Assembly: GCF_031457955.1 (NCBI RefSeq)
Contig: NZ_JAVDXN010000001.1
Span: 248,001-312,000 of the forward strand
Direction of reading: 5' to 3'
Origin: Mixta sp031457955
GTDB taxonomy: Bacteria; Pseudomonadota; Gammaproteobacteria; Enterobacterales; Enterobacteriaceae
DNA length: 64,000 nucleotides
Below, one piece after another: positions 26,919 through 34,959 of the stretch (within the stretch, counting starts at the first letter, position 1; each line of letters opens with the position of its first letter). A program made the position numbers and the translations under genes. Under the pieces are notes generated by a model. It had not been told where the DNA came from. It saw nothing but the letters and a program-made list of their open reading frames with translations, and made no database searches.

Positions 26919-28973
26919 ATGGAACTAAAAGCAACCTCGTTCGGCAAACATCTGGCGCAGCATCCTTATAATCGGGTGCGCTTGTTAAGCGCAGGTGTAG
27001 AAGTCAGCGGTGAAAAACATGAATATCTGATTCCGTTTAATCAGCTGCTGGAGATTAAATGCAAACGCGGCCTGATCTGGGGAGAGCTGGAGTTTACCCT
27101 GCCGGATGAAAAGGTGGTGCGGCTGCATGGCACCGAATGGCAGGAGACGCAGCGCTTTTACCACTATCTTACGCAGGCCTGGCAGCGCTGGAGCGAGGAG
27201 ATGAGTGACATCAGCGCGCAGGCGCTGGAGACGCTGGCGGCAACCTTACAGCATAAAAAAACGCAGGATCGCTGGCTGACGCAGCGCGAGCTGGCGGAAC
27301 TGCAGCAGCAAATTAGCGAGACCTTTTCCGCGCTACCGCTGCCTGTTGCGCGACTGGAGAGTTTTGATAACTGCCGGGCGTTTTATCAGCAGTGCCAGGA
27401 GTGGTTATCTCACGGCGAAACCGCGCGGGCAACGCGTAACGATAGCTGGACTCAGCGTATGCTGGAGGAACATGCCGATTTTTTCGCGACGGTAGAGTCA
27501 GCGCCGCTCAGCCTGGCGCAGGCACGTGCGGTGGTTAATGGCGAAGAGACGCTGTTGGTGCTGGCGGGCGCGGGCAGCGGCAAAACATCGGTGCTGGTGG
27601 CGCGCGCAGGCTGGCTGCTGCGCCAGCGCCAGGCGCAGGCGGCGCAAATTCTGTTGCTGGCGTTTGGTCGTCAGGCGGCGGAAGAGATGAACCAGCGCAT
27701 AGCATCGCGTCTGCATGACCAGAAGCCAGAAGCCCGGACGTTCCACGCGCTGGCGCTGCATATCATCCGCGAGGGCAGCAATAAAACGCCGCTTATCTCA
27801 CGTCTTGAAACCGATAGTGAAGCACGCCAGGCGCTGCTGATCGAGACCTGGCAGCAACAGTGCGCGCAAAAGAAATCCTTTGCCAACGGCTGGCGACAGT
27901 GGCTGACGGAGGAGCTGGCATGGGCGCTGCCGGAAAACGATTTCTGGCAGGATCGGGCGCTGACGCAGCGGCTGGCGAGTCGTTTGGAGCGCTGGCTGGG
28001 TCTGATGCGGATGCATGGCGGGGCGCAGGCGGCGATGATTGCCGATGTGCCAGAAGCGATCCGCGACACGTTCACTAAACGTATTAAGCTGATGGCGCCG
28101 CTGCTCAAAGCGTGGAAAAGCGCGTTGAAAGACGAGGGCGCAGTGGATTTCGCCGGGCTGATACATCAGGCGGTGAGTCTGGTAGAAAAAGGGCGATTTA
28201 TCAGCCCGTGGAAGCACATCCTGGTGGATGAGTTCCAGGATATTTCGCCGCAGCGGGCGCAGCTGTTGGCAGCATTACGTAAACAGAATCGTCAAACCAG
28301 TATGTTCGCGGTGGGCGATGACTGGCAGGCCATTTACCGTTTTAGCGGCGCGGAAATGGCGTTGACGGCATCTTTTCACCACTATTTTGGCCGTGGCGAT
28401 AGCTGCGTGCTGGATACCACCTGGCGGTTCAACGATCGTATCGGTGATATTGCCAACCGCTTCGTACAGGAGAACCCTCATCAGCTTGCCAGGCCGCTTA
28501 ATAGCCCGATCAAAGGCACTAAAAAAGCGATTTCCCTGCTGCCTGACGATCGGCTGGAAGATTTGCTGAATAAAATGAGCGGTTATGTCCTGCCAGAGGA
28601 GCGGGTGCTGCTGCTGGCGCGTTATCACTATCTTCAGCCCGCCTTACTGGCAAAAGCGAAAACCCGGTGGCCTAAGCTCAGGCTTGATTTTATGACCATT
28701 CATGCCAGCAAAGGGCAGCAGGCAGATTATGTCATTCTGCTGGGATTACAGGAGGGCGCGGAGGGGTTTCCGGCACCGGCGCGCGAAAGCGTGATAGAAG
28801 AGGGGCTGCTGCCTGAGCCCGAAGATTTTCCCGACGCCGAAGAGCGTCGGCTGGCTTATGTGGCGTTAACGCGCGCGAAACAGCAGGTCTGGCTGCTTTA
28901 TAATCGCCAGCAGCCATCGCTCTTCGTGGAGAACTTTAAACGTCTTGGCGTCCCGCTGCTGCGCAAGCCTTAG
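26919..28973 (+). CDS. helD: DNA helicase IV
   Basis: Superfamily 1 UvrD-like 3'-5' helicase with a role in recombination in E. coli, 684 residues. Motifs in order: an N-terminal extra domain (about 1-190), Q-motif region, Walker A AGAGSGKTS (near 215), motif II LVDEFQDIS (near 435), motif III GDDWQAIYRFSGAE, motif V TIHASKGQQADYV and motif VI RRLAYVALTRAK. All expected motifs are present. The ATG at 26919 needs no adjustment. It converges with mgsA across 8 bp. Confidence 0.96.
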   Translation: MELKATSFGKHLAQHPYNRVRLLSAGVEVSGEKHEYLIPFNQLLEIKCKRGLIWGELEFTLPDEKVVRLHGTEWQETQRFYHYLTQAWQRWSEEMSDISAQALETLAATLQHKKTQDRWLTQRELAELQQQISETFSALPLPVARLESFDNCRAFYQQCQEWLSHGETARATRNDSWTQRMLEEHADFFATVESAPLSLAQARAVVNGEETLLVLAGAGSGKTSVLVARAGWLLRQRQAQAAQILLLAFGRQAAEEMNQRIASRLHDQKPEARTFHALALHIIREGSNKTPLISRLETDSEARQALLIETWQQQCAQKKSFANGWRQWLTEELAWALPENDFWQDRALTQRLASRLERWLGLMRMHGGAQAAMIADVPEAIRDTFTKRIKLMAPLLKAWKSALKDEGAVDFAGLIHQAVSLVEKGRFISPWKHILVDEFQDISPQRAQLLAALRKQNRQTSMFAVGDDWQAIYRFSGAEMALTASFHHYFGRGDSCVLDTTWRFNDRIGDIANRFVQENPHQLARPLNSPIKGTKKAISLLPDDRLEDLLNKMSGYVLPEERVLLLARYHYLQPALLAKAKTRWPKLRLDFMTIHASKGQQADYVILLGLQEGAEGFPAPARESVIEEGLLPEPEDFPDAEERRLAYVALTRAKQQVWLLYNRQQPSLFVENFKRLGVPLLRKP

Positions 28974-28981
28974 CGAGGCGC

Positions 28982-29440
28982 TTATTTAAGGCGCGTCTGC
29001 AAGTAGTTTTGATAGTCGGGGATAGTAATGTTCACCGCCTGATTAAACAACGGTGACTTGATCAGAAAGTCAGCGGTGGAGCGGTTGGTCGCCGTAGGAA
29101 TATTCCAGACGGTAGCAAGGCGCAGCAGCGCTTTTACGTCCGGGTCGTGCGGCACGGCGTTCAGCGGATCCCAAAAGAAGATCAACAGATCGATTTTCCC
29201 TTCGGCGATCAGTGCGCCTACCTGCTGATCGCCGCCCATTGGGCCGCTCAGCATGGCATTCACTTCAAGACCGGTCGCGCGCTGAATCAAATTGCCGGTG
29301 GTGCCGGTGGCATAAAGCGTGTGAGCATCCAGCAGCGCCTTGTGCTGGCTGACCCACTCCAGCAGCGCGGTTTTGCAGTGATCGTGTGCCACCAGGGCAA
29401 TGGTTTTGGCTTCGGGAAGAATACGGCTGGTCTGCTCCAT
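28982..29440 (-). CDS. mgsA: Methylglyoxal synthase
   Basis: Converts dihydroxyacetone phosphate to methylglyoxal and phosphate, relieving sugar-phosphate stress. The 152-residue product has the phosphate-binding YATGTTGNLI, the catalytic Asp in GPMGGDQQVGALI and the active-site His in AVPHDPDVKALLR. The ATG at 29440 (MEQTSRILPEAK) fits the family; the open frame extends to 29488 without homology. All catalytic positions are intact. Confidence 0.97.
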   Translation of the reverse strand: MEQTSRILPEAKTIALVAHDHCKTALLEWVSQHKALLDAHTLYATGTTGNLIQRATGLEVNAMLSGPMGGDQQVGALIAEGKIDLLIFFWDPLNAVPHDPDVKALLRLATVWNIPTATNRSTADFLIKSPLFNQAVNITIPDYQNYLQTRLK

Positions 29441-29513
29441 TGATGCATCCTGTTGAGAATAAGGTGAAAATAAGGAAACAAACCTCAAGTCTACTGCCGC
29501 AGGGCAGTAAACA

Positions 29514-30164
29514 TCAACTCGGCCGTAGCGCTTTCATCCAGCTGACCAGCCGCTGACGCGTGGCGCTGTCTACCTGATGAAACCACAGCTGTAACAGCCG
29601 CTCGCCGGGCGTATTCGCGCCAACCACATCCACCGGAAATTTATCTTTTTGCAGGGTTAACGGCGGTTGCTGAGCAAAGCGGGGAACCGAGGCCGCCTGG
29701 CCGTTACGGTTATAAGTGATTAACGCCTTTTCCAGATCGGTTTGTTGTCCATTCGGCAGCGGAAGACGATCGCGACGGCTTGCAACCTTCTGGCCTTTCT
29801 CATCCACCAAAGTAAACGCGTTGTTTTTATCGAACTGGCGACGATCGCGCGGGCTGTCCAGCACGGGCAGCTGAATAGAAATCGATTTGGCGCTGGTAAC
29901 AAAGGTGACGATCAGCGGGGCGGAGGTATAGCTACGCCGGGTGTTGCCATGAGAAGTATCGAGGGCTTTTTCAACGCGGAACAACAGCTGATGCTCCCCA
30001 TTATCCAGCTCCAGTCCATCAGCGCCCTTCAGCAGCGAGCCTGAAATTTTGCGTCCGTCCAGTACCAGCAGATCGATATTGGGATCGAGCCTGAGCGTAG
30101 TCGCGTAACAGGATGTCGCGAACAGCAGCGCAAACATACCTGAACAGATCAAACGCAGCGTCAT
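29514..30164 (-). CDS. yccT: DUF2057 periplasmic protein YccT
   Basis: Secreted protein of the DUF2057 family; the E. coli member (also called CsgI) is reported to limit curli fibre formation outside the cell. The 216 residues begin with a signal peptide, MTLRLICSGMFALLFATSCYA. A conserved TLRLDPNIDLLVLDGRK start of the mature part follows. The C-terminal region has KFPVDVVGANTPGERLLQLW. It is transcribed divergently from yccU. Confidence 0.9.
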   Translation of the reverse strand: MTLRLICSGMFALLFATSCYATTLRLDPNIDLLVLDGRKISGSLLKGADGLELDNGEHQLLFRVEKALDTSHGNTRRSYTSAPLIVTFVTSAKSISIQLPVLDSPRDRRQFDKNNAFTLVDEKGQKVASRRDRLPLPNGQQTDLEKALITYNRNGQAASVPRFAQQPPLTLQKDKFPVDVVGANTPGERLLQLWFHQVDSATRQRLVSWMKALRPS

Positions 30165-30353
30165 TATTTCTCCAGAAGGCGCACGGGAATCCCGGCTGTG
30201 AATGTATCAAATTCTTACATTATGGCAGTGTGTTAACATTTTAACATATTATTCTGTGCTCTGAATCGCTAAATGCAAGGATGACAGGCAGCTGTTCATT
30301 CCTGAACCAGAAATCGCTTAAAATGGGTCAATTCATTGCATCAGGAGTAACTT

Positions 30354-30779
30354 ATGAACGATCAAATGATTGCCGATGTCTTGCGCACTACCCGTACCAT
30401 TGCGTTAGTGGGTGCCAGCGATAAGCCGACGCGCGCCAGCTATGGCGTTATGGCCTGGCTGTTGCAACAGGGTTACCACGTGATTCCGGTTAGCCCAAAA
30501 CTGGCGGGCCAAACGCTGCTGGGGCAAAAAGTCTACGCCTCGCTGGCGGATATTCCTGAAACGGTAGATATGGTGGATGTGTTCCGTAATTCCGAAGCGG
30601 CATGGGGCGTGGCGCAGGAAGCGATTGCCATTGGCGCGAAAACGCTCTGGCTACAGCAGGGCGTCATCAATGAACAGGCGGCGGTGCTGGCTGGCGAAGC
30701 AGGGCTTAACGTGGTGATGGATCGCTGTCCGAAAATCGAGATTCCCCGGTTGGGATTATTGAAAAACCAGGCGCACTGA
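30354..30779 (+). CDS. yccU: CoA-binding domain protein YccU
   Basis: Small Rossmann-fold protein of the CoA-binding family, exact role unknown. The 141-residue product has the nucleotide-binding start TIALVGASDKPTRASYGV, followed by GYHVIPVSPKLAGQTLLGQKV split across the second strand and loop. AGGAG precedes the ATG. It stands alone between yccT and hspQ. Confidence 0.92.
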   Translation: MNDQMIADVLRTTRTIALVGASDKPTRASYGVMAWLLQQGYHVIPVSPKLAGQTLLGQKVYASLADIPETVDMVDVFRNSEAAWGVAQEAIAIGAKTLWLQQGVINEQAAVLAGEAGLNVVMDRCPKIEIPRLGLLKNQAH

Positions 30780-30786
30780 GGCGGAG

Positions 30787-30821
30787 CGGAAAAAAGATAA
30801 GATGCCTGGCGTGCCAGGCAT
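30787..30821 (-). terminator. Terminator after hspQ
   Basis: On the minus strand ATGCCTGGC, loop AC, GCCAGGCAT, then CTTATCTTTTTT. The perfect 9-bp stem lies just past the hspQ stop. Confidence 0.75.
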
Positions 30822-30825
30822 TGAA

Positions 30826-31143
30826 TTAGTGACGTAAACGGGGAGACAACAGCTGTTGACGAACCGACTCCGCCAGTTCATCCATTGACGGCTGTTCGGG
30901 ATGGACGCTTTGCGCTTCCCCGGCAAGCTGCGCTTCGGCCAGATAGGTATGAAGCGGCTCACCGTCATCGTCTTCAGTGACAACATGATACCAGGGCGCA
31001 GTGCGTAACGTCTCATTTGCGCCAACATCATCAATATCAGGGTCGTCTAACGAATATTCGGGATCGACATCAACCACCACGCCCAGAAAACCGAGCATTT
31101 TATGACGCACCTGTTGACCAATTCCAAATTTACTGGCAATCAT
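30826..31143 (-). CDS. hspQ: Heat shock protein HspQ
   Basis: Small hemimethylated-DNA-binding-fold protein; in Yersinia it is a specificity enhancer and substrate of Lon, and in E. coli it affects DnaA stability. The 105 residues begin MIASKFGIGQQVRHKMLGFLGVV and include APWYHVVTEDDDGEP and HPEQPSMDEL. The ATG at 31143 is preceded by AGGAGG and agrees with E. coli; the frame is open to 31176. The heat-shock promoter was not located. Confidence 0.96.
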   Translation of the reverse strand: MIASKFGIGQQVRHKMLGFLGVVVDVDPEYSLDDPDIDDVGANETLRTAPWYHVVTEDDDGEPLHTYLAEAQLAGEAQSVHPEQPSMDELAESVRQQLLSPRLRH

Positions 31144-31203
31144 CAATACCTCCTGACAAACATCGCCTTTGACCAATATGGGGGCAAAGGCATCGTTTTC
31201 AAG

Positions 31204-32394
31204 TTACAGCACGCGGCAGGCAAATCCTTTCAAATAAAGACCTTCAGGATAACTGGTTATCACCGGGTGATCGGCAGCCTGACGGAACTGTTCTATAAAT
31301 TGTACATCACGATGCGCATCAACGGCGGCGTCAGCGATGATTTTCTGAAAGAGATCGTTCGCCATCAGGCCGGAGCAAGAGAAGGTCAGTAATATGCCGC
31401 CCGGATTCAGCAGCTGCATCGCCAGCATATTGATATCTTTATAGCCGCGGCAGGCGCCCGCCAGCTGGTTTTTATTCTCAACAAACTTCGGCGGATCCAT
31501 CACGATAAGATCGAATTTCTCGCCCTGGTCGCGGTAGCTGCGCAGTAGCTTGAACACATCATCCCGCAGGAACTGCGCCTTGCCCACATCCAGCCCGTTC
31601 AGTTCAACGTTCTGGCGCGCCACATCCAGTGCCGCCTGCGAGGTATCTACGCTGATAACTTCACGGCAGCCGCCAAGAAGAGCGGAAACCGCGAAGCCGC
31701 CGGTATAGGAGAAACAGTTCAGCACGCGTTTATCCTGCGCGTAGCGGCGCGTGGCGAAGCGGCTATCACGCTGGTCAAGATAGTAACCGGTTTTGTGGCC
31801 GGTACGAATATCCACCAGCAGCTTCATGCCATGTTCGCTAATTGGCAGCAGGTCGGGCGGCAGCTCACCGCTAACCGGACCCTGAGCCAGCTCCAGACCC
31901 TCTTTCTTACGCACCGCCACATCAGAGCGATCGTAGATGCTGCAGTCGGGATAGCACTGCTGCAGGGCGGAAATAATCGCCGGGCGCTGATATTCCGCAC
32001 CCGCGGAAAGCAGCTGCAACACCAGAAACGTGCCAAAGCGATCGATCGTCACCCCTGGCATGCCATCAGATTCACCGGCGATTAAACGGTAGCTATCCAG
32101 ACCGTCGCGCAGCGCCAGCCAGTCACGCAGCTGCTGGGCCGCCTGCAGGCGACGGACAAAAAAGGCGATATCGACAGATTCCTCCTGCTGCCAGCTCCAG
32201 ACGCGCGCGCGAATTTGCGAATCGGGCGAAAAGGCGGCGCGGGCCAGCCATTTACCCTGGCTGTCACAGACGTCAATGGTTTCACCACGCTGGGCTTTCC
32301 CTTCCATACGCGCAACGGCGCCGGAGAAGATCCAGGGATGACGACGGAGCAGGGACTTTTCACGTCCCTTAGCGAGAATCAATCGAACGGTCAT
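31204..32394 (-). CDS. rlmI: 23S rRNA m5C1962 methyltransferase RlmI
   Basis: Methylates C1962 of 23S rRNA with S-adenosylmethionine. The 396-residue protein has an N-terminal PUA domain (about 1-75, RLILAKGREKSLLRRHPWIF), a central EEHEE region, and a C-terminal Rossmann methyltransferase with LNCFSYTGGFAVSALLGG, DPPKFVENK and a downstream TFSCSGL with the catalytic Cys. It is transcribed divergently from yccX. No unusual features. Confidence 0.96.
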   Translation of the reverse strand: MTVRLILAKGREKSLLRRHPWIFSGAVARMEGKAQRGETIDVCDSQGKWLARAAFSPDSQIRARVWSWQQEESVDIAFFVRRLQAAQQLRDWLALRDGLDSYRLIAGESDGMPGVTIDRFGTFLVLQLLSAGAEYQRPAIISALQQCYPDCSIYDRSDVAVRKKEGLELAQGPVSGELPPDLLPISEHGMKLLVDIRTGHKTGYYLDQRDSRFATRRYAQDKRVLNCFSYTGGFAVSALLGGCREVISVDTSQAALDVARQNVELNGLDVGKAQFLRDDVFKLLRSYRDQGEKFDLIVMDPPKFVENKNQLAGACRGYKDINMLAMQLLNPGGILLTFSCSGLMANDLFQKIIADAAVDAHRDVQFIEQFRQAADHPVITSYPEGLYLKGFACRVL

Positions 32395-32483
32395 ATTTTG
32401 CTATGCTTACCAACGGAAAATGAGGCGACATTGTCCGGTGGTTACCGGCAAAATGCAATCAGCGCACATCAGGGGAGGGCGCA

Positions 32484-32762
32484 ATGACCCAACAATGTAT
32501 TAAAGCCTGGGTACATGGACAGGTGCAGGGCGTAGGATTCCGCTACAGCACGCAGATGCAGGCGCAGCAGCTTGGACTAACCGGCTACGCGCGCAATCTT
32601 GATGATGGCAGCGTGGAAGTGCTGGCCTGCGGCGAGAGCGAGGGCGTGGAACAGCTGGTGGCCTGGCTAAAGGCGGGCGGGCCGCGTAGCGCGCGCGTCG
32701 ATCGCGTGTTAACCGAGCCGCATCAGCCCGGCGAGCTACCGCAGCGCTTTACCAGCGGCTGA
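32484..32762 (+). CDS. yccX: Acylphosphatase
   Basis: Hydrolyses acyl phosphates. The 92-residue alpha/beta ferredoxin-like fold carries the signature GQVQGVGFRYSTQ, with the catalytic Arg in GFRY and the catalytic Asn in GYARNLDDGSVEV. AGGGGAGGGCGC before the ATG is a strong ribosome site. The stop at 32762 is followed within 20 bp by a tandem repeat shared with the tusE 3' end. Confidence 0.95.
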   Translation: MTQQCIKAWVHGQVQGVGFRYSTQMQAQQLGLTGYARNLDDGSVEVLACGESEGVEQLVAWLKAGGPRSARVDRVLTEPHQPGELPQRFTSG

Positions 32763-32782
32763 TTCAGCACCGGCTGCGCCTG

Positions 32783-32877
32783 GCGCTTATAAACATTTAA
32801 CCGATTTAGGCTTAGCGCTTATAAATATTTAACCGGCTTAGGCTTAGCCTCACAAACATTTAACCGGCTTGGGCAGG
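32783..32877. repeat. Three 32-bp tandem repeats that duplicate the end of tusE
   Basis: Units start at 32783, 32815 and 32847. The third is the real 3' end of tusE on the minus strand (AAGCCGGTTAAATGTTTGTGA). The other two repeat that stretch downstream of the stop codon with few changes. Each copy keeps an in-phase stop (TGA, TAA, TAA) after the Lys-x-Val-Lys-x-Leu codons. Confidence 0.85.
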
Positions 32878-33176
32878 CCCGCTATTTTAGTGGCCTGTTT
32901 TGCCGGGCCATCCGGGAACAGACGAAACAGATAGCGGCTGTTGCCTTTTTCCTCGCCGAATTTCTGCGCCATGGCTTTGACCAGCATTCTTACTGCCGGT
33001 GACGTGTTGTAGGTCAGATAAAACTCGCGCACAAAATGCACCACTTCCCAGTGCGCTTCGCTCATTGTAATCGACTCTTCCGCAGCGATATGCTGCGCCA
33101 ACGCCTCGCTCCAGTCCGCAGAATTCAGCAGATAGCCCTGCGCGTCACGCGTAATTTCTTTACCTTCAAACAGCAC
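32850..33176 (-). CDS. tusE: Sulfur transfer protein TusE
   Basis: Last sulfur carrier of the TusABCDE relay, passing persulfide sulfur to MnmA for 2-thiouridine in tRNA; DsrC-like. The 108-residue product has the family core HWEVVHFVREFYLTYNTSPA, GEEKGNSRYLFRLFPDGPAKQ and the C-terminal arm GLPKPVKCL with the reactive penultimate Cys. The C-terminal Leu replaces Ile of E. coli. The 3' end is duplicated downstream as a tandem repeat without changing the protein. Confidence 0.96.
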   Translation of the reverse strand: MLFEGKEITRDAQGYLLNSADWSEALAQHIAAEESITMSEAHWEVVHFVREFYLTYNTSPAVRMLVKAMAQKFGEEKGNSRYLFRLFPDGPAKQATKIAGLPKPVKCL

Positions 33177-33230
33177 GATATGGCCTCACTTAATTAACCG
33201 TCGGCTATATTAGCAAACTTAACCGCGGCA

Positions 33231-33262
33231 AAAAATAAGGCCCCGCCGGTGGGCGAGGCCTT
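33231..33262 (-). terminator. Terminator after yccA
   Basis: On the minus strand AAGGCCTCGCCC pairs with CGGGGCCTT with one mismatch, followed by ATTTTTTG. It isolates yccA from tusE. Confidence 0.75.
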
Positions 33263-33296
33263 TGCAAAGCATCAACAGCAAAAGAGGGCAGGATGC

Positions 33297-33956
33297 TTAG
33301 TTATTACGTGAAAAACCAAGAATGCTCAGCAGGCTGATAAAAATGTTGTACAGCGAGACATAGAGGCTAATGGTGGCGCGAATATAGTTGGTTTCACCGC
33401 CGTGAATAATATTGCTGGTTTCCCACAGGATCGCCCCGGTAGAAAACAGAATAAACAGGGCGCTGATCGCCAGCTGCAGCGCAGGCAGCTGCAGGAACAG
33501 GTTAGCCACCACCGCAACCAGCAGCACCACAAAACCCGCCATCATCATGCCGCCAAGGAAAGACATATCCTTACGCGTTGTCAGCACATAGGCCGAGCAG
33601 CAGAAGAACACCAGCGCGGTGCCGCCCAGCGCCAACGCGATAGCATCGCCCATGCCTGCCGCCAGGAACGAGTTGAGAATCGGCCCCAGGCTATAACCCA
33701 GGAAACCGGTAAAGGCGAAGGCCGCCACAATACCGGCCGGGCTGTTTGCCAGGCGATAGGTCAGGAACATCAAACCATAAAAGCCTACCAGCATCAGAAT
33801 CAGGCCCGGCGCAGGCAGGTTCAGCAAGGTGCTGGCCGTGGCGGTAGCGGCAGAAAAGGCCAACGTCAGGCCCAGCAGGAAATAGGTATTACGTAAAACT
33901 TTATGCGTGCTCAGCAATGATGCGCCAGCACCCGAGCGGGAAACGATACGATCCAT
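33297..33956 (-). CDS. yccA: Modulator of FtsH protease YccA
   Basis: Inner-membrane Bax-inhibitor-1 family protein, a substrate and modulator of FtsH that can protect SecY from degradation. The 219 residues have about seven hydrophobic segments, the HKVLRNTYFLL start of segment 1, a GFLGYSLGPILN motif and the family C-terminal TNYIRATISLYVSLYNIF. The ATG at 33956 is chosen by agreement with E. coli length. It is preceded by a spacer and the divergent tRNA-Ser genes. Confidence 0.96.
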   Translation of the reverse strand: MDRIVSRSGAGASLLSTHKVLRNTYFLLGLTLAFSAATATASTLLNLPAPGLILMLVGFYGLMFLTYRLANSPAGIVAAFAFTGFLGYSLGPILNSFLAAGMGDAIALALGGTALVFFCCSAYVLTTRKDMSFLGGMMMAGFVVLLVAVVANLFLQLPALQLAISALFILFSTGAILWETSNIIHGGETNYIRATISLYVSLYNIFISLLSILGFSRNN

Positions 33957-34175
33957 AATGCACCTCATACAGGGGTCACAATCCTGGCACAGAGCATACG
34001 AAGCACAAGGGAAAGGGAAAAGGCGTTTTACCCTTCTTTACGCGTGAAGCCGCTGTTTTTGTGAGCCAAATGGCGATTATGCCAGCAAAAAGCGGCGAGT
34101 TGGCTGTTTTTCAGGCGAACAGCAGGCCAGGCTCTTTACATCGTGCTAAGGGCTGTTTATAGTTCGCCTCATTGC

Positions 34176-34263
34176 GGAGGGGTGGCCGAGCGGCTTAAGG
34201 CAGCGGTCTTGAAAACCGCCGATGGGAAACCATCCGAGAGTTCGAATCTCTCCTCCTCCGCCA
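34176..34263 (+). tRNA. serT: tRNA-Ser (anticodon UGA), copy 1
   Basis: An 88-nt gene with acceptor GGAGGGG/CTCCTCC, the anticodon loop CTTGAAA giving UGA, a long variable arm typical of serine tRNAs (GATGGGAAACCATC), T-arm GAGAGTTCGAATCTCTC and encoded CCA. serT occupies the same place beside yccA in E. coli, but there as a single gene. Confidence 0.96.
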
Positions 34264-34273
34264 CTAAATTCAG

Positions 34274-34304
34274 AACGGGTCAGCAGCAATGCTGGCCCGT
34301 TTTC
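34274..34304 (+). terminator. Hairpin with T-run after the first tRNA-Ser
   Basis: ACGGGTCAGC pairs with GCTGGCCCGT (one G-U pair) around AGCAAT, followed by TTT. It suggests the two tRNA genes are not one transcript unless there is read-through. Confidence 0.65.
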
Positions 34305-34464
34305 GTTTGCGCCGCAAGCGCATTTGCTGATGTTTTCATCGCGACGCTGCGAAAATAATCAGTCAGATCTTTTTTGCATAAAAGGGGCTTGCGCAAGCAG
34401 AATCAAGCCGTTAGACTTCGTCGCACAATATGACACGTCGCAACGTCGTTGTGGATTGTCTTGC

Positions 34465-34552
34465 GGAGGGGTGGCCGAGTGGCTTAAGGCAGCGGTCTTG
34501 AAAACCGCCGATGGGAAACCATCCGAGAGTTCGAATCTCTCCTCCTCCGCCA
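34465..34552 (+). tRNA. tRNA-Ser (anticodon UGA), copy 2
   Basis: An 88-nt gene identical to the first except for one D-loop base (CCGAGTGG instead of CCGAGCGG). The CCA is encoded. The 201-bp spacer between the copies is unrelated to the tRNA, so this is a separate duplicated unit rather than a simple tandem error. Confidence 0.96.
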
Positions 34553-34561
34553 AATTTTAAG

Positions 34562-34588
34562 AGCCAGCACAGCGTGCTGGCTTTTTTT
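34562..34588 (+). terminator. Terminator after the second tRNA-Ser
   Basis: AGCCAGCAC, loop AGC, GTGCTGGCT and a seven-base T-run. Confidence 0.88.
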
Positions 34589-34959
34589 ATGTCTGTTAAA
34601 CCCTGGTCATGGTTTTCGCGCGCGCTTTGGGCCAGGGGCGTTTATGGTGTCGCCGTCCGCGCGCCTTGCTTCTTCTCCACGCCATAGGGCAAACGCCTCA
34701 GCGTTGCCTCTTTTCTGGTTAGCCCGTCAACGTCCGCCACGACAAACAGCGGCGCGTTAGTAAACATCTCGTTACTTTTCAATTAGCTATTCAGATTAAA
34801 GCGCAGTGTCGCACGTCTGCTATAGTCCTGATACGATATAAAGCCTGCTTCCGCAGCCGTAATTCAAGGCTTCGGGCGGCATGGGATACCCATTATTGGC
34901 GCTGATGCCCTGCGGTCAGCAGTCAGCCAGTCACCATTGGATCGAATGGAACAGTAACA
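34589..34959. other. Spacer between tRNA-Ser and agp
   Basis: About 370 bp without a convincing gene. The last 170 bp probably hold the agp promoter: TATAGT near 34821 and GATATAAAG near 34833 are candidate -10 elements, and a leader of about 110 bp follows. No repeat or small open frame with a ribosome site was recognised. Confidence 0.4.

Noticed and set aside
34143..34560. Short open frames across both tRNA-Ser genes
   Set aside because: They are created by the tRNA sequences themselves, which fold into complete tRNAs.
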